Positions 59,840 to 64,000 of a DNA stretch of 64,000 nucleotides are shown piece after piece. Every line of letters starts with the position of its first letter. Position 1 is the first letter of the stretch. Location of the stretch: contig CAZDPU010000004.1 in NCBI GenBank assembly GCA_964507645.1, positions 7,206-71,205 of the forward strand, written 5' to 3'. This DNA comes from UBA6624 sp964507645. Lineage in GTDB: Bacteria; UBP7; UBA6624. Position numbers and translations under genes: made by a program. The notes beneath the pieces are model-generated. The model ran no database searches and was not told where the DNA came from. It saw nothing but the letters and a program-made list of their open reading frames with translations.

Positions 59840-61035
59840 ATTGGAATCATGATGTTGTAGATGTTTTTACATCTTTAGAAAAAAGAAACAATATTTTTTA
59901 TCTTGATGATGTTACTCAAGCTGGTTGGAGTTATATTGTTCTTTTGGAAAAGCCTTTAAGAATCGATCCCTGGGAAGCAATGGACATCAATGAATCAAAA
60001 ACAAAACAAGAAAGTCTAATGCCTTTTTCTGGAGGCCTAGTTGGTTGGTTGCCTTATAGTTTTAATTCTGGAGAAAGTTGGGAAAACCCCAGGAAACATG
60101 ATTGGCAAAAGGATGCTTGTCTTTTTGAAGCCAATTCTCTTTTGTGTTTTCACAAGAAACATGGATGGTGGACTACAGACGAAAAACGCTTTAAAAATCT
60201 CAGTGTATCAAAAAAAAATAAAGATACCCCTATAGGGTATATAAAACCAACACTAAATTTCGAAGAATATTCTGAAGAAATCATGCTTATAAAGAAAAAT
60301 ATCTTTGATGGAAAGATGTATGAAGCAAATTTTACCTTTAAGCTGCTTGGAGAAATTCAAAATCCTTTAGATCTTTATTTAAATTTTCGAAATTTTTGCC
60401 AAACTGATTTGTGCTCATTTTTTAAATATGAAGATTTTGTAATAGGTTCAGGATCTCCAGAGCTTTTTCTTTCATGCAATGAAGATAGATTTATTTCAGA
60501 GCCGATGAAAGGAACTACAACAAGTGAGGCAGAGACATTGCTCGAAAGCTTAAAGGAAAGAAGTGAACTTTCAATAGTGGTTGATCTTGTTAGAAATGAT
60601 TTTTATAAATGTTGTGATTTTGAATCAGTATCTGTTTCTGACGCGTCTTTAGTCAAGGAGTATCCAACAATAAAGCAAGCTGTAGCAAGGATTTCTGGGA
60701 GAAAAAGAGATTCTGTAAAAAAATGGCAGATGATAAAGGCTCTTTTGCCTTCTGGTTCTGTTACTGGTGCTCCTAGGTCAACGGTAATAGGTCATTTAGA
60801 CGCAAGAGAGAGAGGGGGGAGGGGGGTTTATTGTGGAGCTATGGGCTGGTGGTCTTATGGTGGAGATTTTAAATTATCTTTACCAATAAGGACATTTGCA
60901 GCATTAAAAGACAAGTTGGAATATAGTGTTGGCAGTGGTATTACATGGAGAAGTGATCCAAAAGAAGAGTGGAAAGAGTGTAGAGATAAAGTGGAATGTA
61001 TAAGTAGGTCTTTGAGCAAGGGTGTTTTATGGTAA
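59827..61035 (+). CDS. pabB: Aminodeoxychorismate synthase component I
   Basis: Chorismate-using enzyme of folate synthesis. The catalytic half has ISEPMKGTTT, IVVDLVRNDFYKCC, LLPSGSVTGAPRS and YCGAMGWWS, the PabB/TrpE fold. The PMKGT motif with its Lys is expected for PabB. At 402 residues it is shorter than E. coli PabB because of a reduced N-terminus. The following gene, the lyase, supports PabB over anthranilate synthase. The TTG start overlaps nfo. Confidence 0.9.
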   Translation: MEKLNWNHDVVDVFTSLEKRNNIFYLDDVTQAGWSYIVLLEKPLRIDPWEAMDINESKTKQESLMPFSGGLVGWLPYSFNSGESWENPRKHDWQKDACLFEANSLLCFHKKHGWWTTDEKRFKNLSVSKKNKDTPIGYIKPTLNFEEYSEEIMLIKKNIFDGKMYEANFTFKLLGEIQNPLDLYLNFRNFCQTDLCSFFKYEDFVIGSGSPELFLSCNEDRFISEPMKGTTTSEAETLLESLKERSELSIVVDLVRNDFYKCCDFESVSVSDASLVKEYPTIKQAVARISGRKRDSVKKWQMIKALLPSGSVTGAPRSTVIGHLDARERGGRGVYCGAMGWWSYGGDFKLSLPIRTFAALKDKLEYSVGSGITWRSDPKEEWKECRDKVECISRSLSKGVLW

Positions 61036-61742
61036 ATTCTTTTGTCTGGGTTGATGAAGGTTGGAAAAATCAAAATTTTGATTTTTTATCATTGGCTGAT
61101 AGAGAAGGCATTTATGAAACGATGTTGATAGTTGATGGTCAAATAAGAAATAAAAAAGAACATGAAAAAAGATTTATTTCAGGTTGCAAATTCTTAAACC
61201 TTCCAAAAACTCTTGGCCCCAGTCCTCCTAAAGGACTTAAAGGGGATTGGACCCTTAGATGGGCTAGGTGGCATGGATGCCCTATGGGAGATTTAGGCCA
61301 TCTTTGGAAGGGTACCTTGCAGCCTACAAACCAAGTTTTAAAGGTTGGTTTAGTTGCAATACAGGCTATTCCAAAAGTACCTTCTTTGAATGTCAAGCAT
61401 CTTGAGCTACTTAAAAGAGTCAAGATTAAAGAAATTTTAAAAAAGAGACATGGTTGGGATGATTATTTAGTTATAGACAAAAAAAATGTTCTTGAAGGAA
61501 GCAATTGGGCTGTCATGGTGCTGAAAGACCAAAATTGGATTGTTCCTAAATTTCAAAAAGGACTTTTGAAAAGTACTAGCGTGACGGAGTTTTTGAAAAT
61601 AGGGGAATTTGAAAACAGGAAAATAATCCAACAAGACATCTATATAAAAGACTTAATGAATGCTGTTGATCTCAGAGGACCATCTTCTTCTGGGGTAAGA
61701 AAAATAAAAATAGTTTCAAAAAAAATATTGAATTCTGTTTAA
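61029..61742 (+). CDS. pabC: Aminodeoxychorismate lyase-like class IV aminotransferase
   Basis: Converts aminodeoxychorismate to 4-aminobenzoate. At 237 residues it is shorter than usual (about 270). The fold-type IV pattern is visible: REGIYETMLIVDG, a Lys in KHLELLKRVKIKEI at the Schiff-base position, DDYLVIDKKNVLEGSNWAVM and PKFQKGLLKS. The active region between 90 and 130 is reduced. It overlaps pabB by 7 nt and converges with hflC, with one base between stop codons. Confidence 0.78.
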   Translation: MVNSFVWVDEGWKNQNFDFLSLADREGIYETMLIVDGQIRNKKEHEKRFISGCKFLNLPKTLGPSPPKGLKGDWTLRWARWHGCPMGDLGHLWKGTLQPTNQVLKVGLVAIQAIPKVPSLNVKHLELLKRVKIKEILKKRHGWDDYLVIDKKNVLEGSNWAVMVLKDQNWIVPKFQKGLLKSTSVTEFLKIGEFENRKIIQQDIYIKDLMNAVDLRGPSSSGVRKIKIVSKKILNSV

Positions 61743-61743
61743 G

Positions 61744-62691
61744 TTATTCTGATGTTTTTTTGACTTTTCCGGAATCAAGCAATTCATAGAATGCACCTTC
61801 ATTAGTCAATATCAGAGACAAGTTTTCACCTGTCATTTGTTCATATATCGATAATAGTTTCCAAAATCTATAAAATTCAGGATTCTTTTCATAAGCATCA
61901 GCATAGATTTGTATTGCAAGAGCATCTGCTTCACCTTTTATTTCTTCCGCGGTGTTATAAGCTTCAGACTGGATTGCAAGAAGTTCTTTTTCCATGTCTC
62001 CTTTGATCTTTGCTGCCTCACCTTCTCCTTCTGATTTGAACTTTTCAGCAATTCTTTCTCTTTCTGAAATCATTCTGGAAAAAACCGTTTTTTGGACAGA
62101 TTCAACATAGTTCAAATGTTTAATTCTTATATCTATAAGATCAATACCAAAATGCTGAACGCTTGGCCTTGCTTGAGCAAGAATTAGATTCTCCAAACCG
62201 TCTCTTCCTAATTTTAGTTCTATTAAGAATTCTGGAGCAACCTGAACATCTGCACCTAAGTCTTCTGTGGCTATGTCGCTTCTATCAGTTGATCTTACAG
62301 TCTCTATAAGGTCAAAGCCGGTGATTACATTCCTTACAACAGAATCAAGAACATCATCAAGCCTTGACTGGGCTCCTCTTTCATCTGTTACTGATTGAAA
62401 AAACAAAAGAGGATCACTTATTCTCCATCTTGCAGTCGTGTCAACGAAAATGAAAGTTTTATCTAGGGTTGGAACCTGTTCAGGATGTCCATCCCATTCA
62501 AGAATTTGATCACTGAATCTATTTGCTTTTTGTATAAGTGGAATTTTGAAATATAGTCCAGGTTCTTCTATCGTTTCTCCAACAGGTTCTCCAAATTGGG
62601 TGACAATAACCTGTTCTGTTTCATCAACGATATAAAGGCTTGACAGCCCTATCATCACCACCAAGAATAAAAAAATGCTAGATTTTTTCAT
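61744..62691 (-). CDS. hflC: HflC, SPFH-domain regulator of FtsH
   Basis: Inner-membrane protein with one N-terminal helix (SIFLFLVVMIGLSSLYIV) and a periplasmic SPFH domain, forming a cage with HflK around the FtsH protease. DETEQVIVTQFGEPV, VDTTARWRISDPLLFF, RNVITGFDLIETVRS and IDLIDIRIKHLNY are HflC patterns. Glu/Lys-rich coiled coil follows. At 315 residues it is normal. ATGA overlap with hflK. Confidence 0.94.
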   Translation of the reverse strand: MKKSSIFLFLVVMIGLSSLYIVDETEQVIVTQFGEPVGETIEEPGLYFKIPLIQKANRFSDQILEWDGHPEQVPTLDKTFIFVDTTARWRISDPLLFFQSVTDERGAQSRLDDVLDSVVRNVITGFDLIETVRSTDRSDIATEDLGADVQVAPEFLIELKLGRDGLENLILAQARPSVQHFGIDLIDIRIKHLNYVESVQKTVFSRMISERERIAEKFKSEGEGEAAKIKGDMEKELLAIQSEAYNTAEEIKGEADALAIQIYADAYEKNPEFYRFWKLLSIYEQMTGENLSLILTNEGAFYELLDSGKVKKTSE

Positions 62692-63683
62692 TTTTGCTCT
62701 TCCCCCAGATTTAGAAATGGCAAGACTCCCTCAAGATCTCCATCAATCACAATTATTTTTTTAATTTTTTCAATTAGCTGTTCCATGGATTCTAAATATA
62801 GTCTTATTTCGGTAACTTCCTTGGCTTGTGCCCAAGCTTCTCTGACCTGATCAAATCTCGAAGCATCACCCTTGGCTTCATTAACTCTCTTTGTTGCATA
62901 ACCCTCAGCTTCTGCAATCTTCTGAGCCGCTTGTCCTTTTGCCAATGGAACTTTTTGGTTATATTCTTGTCTTGCTTGGTTTATTGTGGTTTCTTTTTGT
63001 TGAATTGATTCATTGACTTCATTAAACGCACCTTTTACAGATTCTGGTGGATTTACATCTTGAAGTTGAACCAAATCAATTGTTATACCAGTGTCATAAA
63101 GGTCCATAAAATCTTGAAGGGATTCTTCAACCTCCATTTGTATTTCGTCCCTACCACTTGTCAAAACTTCATCAACAAGCCTGTCTCCAATTGCCTGTCT
63201 CATTGAAACCTCTGAAAGGTCTCTTAGCGTTTCAGCCGGATTCCTTACATTGAAAAGATATTTTTTTGGATCAGATATTCGATACTGTACAACCCATTGA
63301 ACATCAGCCACATTAAGATCACCAGTAAGCATGATCCTGACTTCATCAAAACCTCTATTGCTGTATTGACTTCTCACGCCAGCCTTTACTGTTTTGAAAC
63401 CAAACTCTTCTTTTAGCTGTTCTCTTGTTGGTACGAGAACAACGGTTTCAATCGGTGCTGGAAATTTAAAATTCAATCCTGGATTTGCAGTTCTTGAAAA
63501 TTTTCCAAATTGCCTAACAACACCTGTTTCTTGAGGATTGACCTGGTAAACTGTTGTTGAAATAATCCAAAAGGCAACTATCCATCCAAAAAATACCTTA
63601 AACCATTTTTCAGCCTTTTCCTTCATGGGTCCCATGTCCATTCCAGATTCATTAAACATGTCTTCAATTTCAATTTTTGCCAT
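62688..63683 (-). CDS. hflK: HflK, SPFH-domain regulator of FtsH
   Basis: Partner of HflC, 331 residues. A short cytoplasmic N-terminus and one helix (WIVAFWIISTTVYQVNP) are followed by ETGVVRQFGKFSRTANPGLNF, VQWVVQYRISDPKKYLFNVR and the long helix NEAKGDASRFDQVREAW. It lacks the extended Gly-rich N-terminus of E. coli HflK. The promoter appears to be an extended -10 (TGGTATAAT) twelve bases before ATG, so the leader is very short. No ftsH is present. Confidence 0.94.
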   Translation of the reverse strand: MAKIEIEDMFNESGMDMGPMKEKAEKWFKVFFGWIVAFWIISTTVYQVNPQETGVVRQFGKFSRTANPGLNFKFPAPIETVVLVPTREQLKEEFGFKTVKAGVRSQYSNRGFDEVRIMLTGDLNVADVQWVVQYRISDPKKYLFNVRNPAETLRDLSEVSMRQAIGDRLVDEVLTSGRDEIQMEVEESLQDFMDLYDTGITIDLVQLQDVNPPESVKGAFNEVNESIQQKETTINQARQEYNQKVPLAKGQAAQKIAEAEGYATKRVNEAKGDASRFDQVREAWAQAKEVTEIRLYLESMEQLIEKIKKIIVIDGDLEGVLPFLNLGEEQK

Positions 63684-63695
63684 AAGCTAAAGGCC

Positions 63696-63704
63696 ATTAT
63701 ACCA
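63696..63704 (-). promoter_or_regulatory. Extended -10 promoter of hflKC
   Basis: The minus strand reads TGGTATAAT, a TGN-extended -10, twelve bases before the hflK ATG. No -35 is needed for this class and none is obvious. The predicted leader is about six bases and there is no ribosome-binding site. Confidence 0.45.
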
Positions 63705-63802
63705 TTTTCATTTTTAGAAGATGGTGTGTTGCGTTATGAAAAATATTAATTTTTGATTCAAGTCTTGCACATTATGCGCACACGTGCGCTCTTCGCATGT
63801 AT

Positions 63803-63828
63803 AAGGGGGGAGACTATAGAGGGGGGAT
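63803..63828. repeat. G-rich 26-bp repeat, copy 1
   Basis: The unit is AAGGGGGG, AGACTATAG, AGGGGGGAT. It is followed after a variable spacer by ATAGTGTGAAAGAGGGAA (63851-63868). A second identical 26-base copy lies at 63945-63970. Confidence 0.85.
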
Positions 63829-63944
63829 TAACCTAAAGGTGAAAAGGGAGATAGTGTGAAAGAGGGAACTAGGAAAAAGGGATCCCCCAAATCCCCCCTC
63901 TTCCCTCGCACGCATAACGCCCGCGCATGAAGTGCGCGCATCTA

Positions 63945-63970
63945 AAGGGGGGAGACTATAGAGGGGGGAT
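63945..63970. repeat. G-rich 26-bp repeat, copy 2
   Basis: Same 26 bases as at 63803-63828, offset 142 bases, and again followed by AGGGATAGTGTGAAAGGGGG running to the window edge. More copies may lie beyond. Confidence 0.85.
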
Positions 63971-64000
63971 AAAAACAGGGATAGTGTGAAAGGGGGAAGA

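Larger units (their letters stand above)
63684..64000. other. Non-coding, G-rich repeat region at the window end
   Basis: 317 bases without a credible gene. After the hflK promoter there are alternating GC-rich palindromic patches (GCGCACACGTGCGC at 63776-63789; GCGCA/TGCGC with a 5-base loop at 63923-63937) and G-run repeats. Composition differs sharply from the AT-rich surroundings, suggesting a dispersed intergenic repeat cluster. Confidence 0.7.

Noticed and set aside
63880..63888. GGGATCCC palindrome as an operator
   Set aside because: It lies within the G/C-run repeat region and is best explained by that repetitive sequence.

Overview
The window is an AT-rich stretch of bacterial chromosome, packed with short-gapped or overlapping genes that often start with TTG. 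The organism is a Gram-negative, outer-membrane bacterium: there is a Kdo transferase (waaA), an O-antigen ligase family protein, a large barrel-like protein ending in Phe, a very large lipoprotein, a SurA-like isomerase and HflKC. A run of 100 N inside rpsF shows this is a draft scaffold, probably from an uncultivated organism. I cannot name the phylum. No tRNA, rRNA, CRISPR array, phage or insertion sequence was recognised.

Layout. 1-4.4 kb: O-antigen ligase, gdhA, waaA. 4.35-4.95 kb: pyrE on the minus strand. 5-13 kb, plus strand: outer-membrane protein, a GlmU acetyltransferase half standing alone, trmL, a RecB-like nuclease, a CCA/poly(A) polymerase, an M50 protease, trpS. 13-21 kb: one 2682-residue lipoprotein. 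21-24.6 kb: orphan lipoyl protein, serS, ornithine-cyclodeaminase-family dehydrogenase, threonine aldolase. 24.6-32.1 kb, minus strand: rpsF-rpsR-rplI-dnaB-purD-holA-asnS-trhO. 32.2-35.7 kb, minus strand: grpE-dnaK-unknown-rRNA/tRNA methyltransferase. 35.7-46.6 kb, plus strand: gmk-rpoZ-coaBC-ppiase-priA-def-fmt-PASTA protein-rpe-metK-NifS-like-tusA, closed by a strong terminator. 46.7-54.3 kb, minus strand: hdrC-like, hdrB-like, Nudix, glcD-like, unknown, moaA-moaD-moaE-moaC, methyltransferase, flippase-like membrane protein. 54.3-61.7 kb, plus strand: aminotransferase, xerC/D, an envelope protein, a PQQ-type propeller, miaA, nfo, pabB, pabC. 61.7-63.7 kb, minus strand: hflK-hflC. The last 317 bases are a G-rich repeat region.

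Most unusual content. (1) Two overlapping genes at 52752-54250 are recognisable HdrB and HdrC homologues in which every expected Fe-S cluster cysteine has been replaced while the surrounding fold sequence is kept. They lead an operon with a GlcD-type flavoprotein and molybdopterin genes. (2) Several other proteins keep the fold but lose catalytic residues: a NifS-like protein with Arg for the PLP lysine but with the sulfur-carrying Cys kept, next to tusA; a PASTA protein with a dead kinase domain; and a PriA without helicase motifs. (3) Several operon-head genes have a -10 box ending exactly 7 nt before the start codon, which suggests leaderless mRNAs. (4) Three genes (the SpoU-type methyltransferase, priA and fmt) have conserved N-termini that extend upstream of any ATG, GTG or TTG, which suggests non-standard start codons under translational coupling, or base errors.

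All family assignments are made from recalled motifs; no database search was run.
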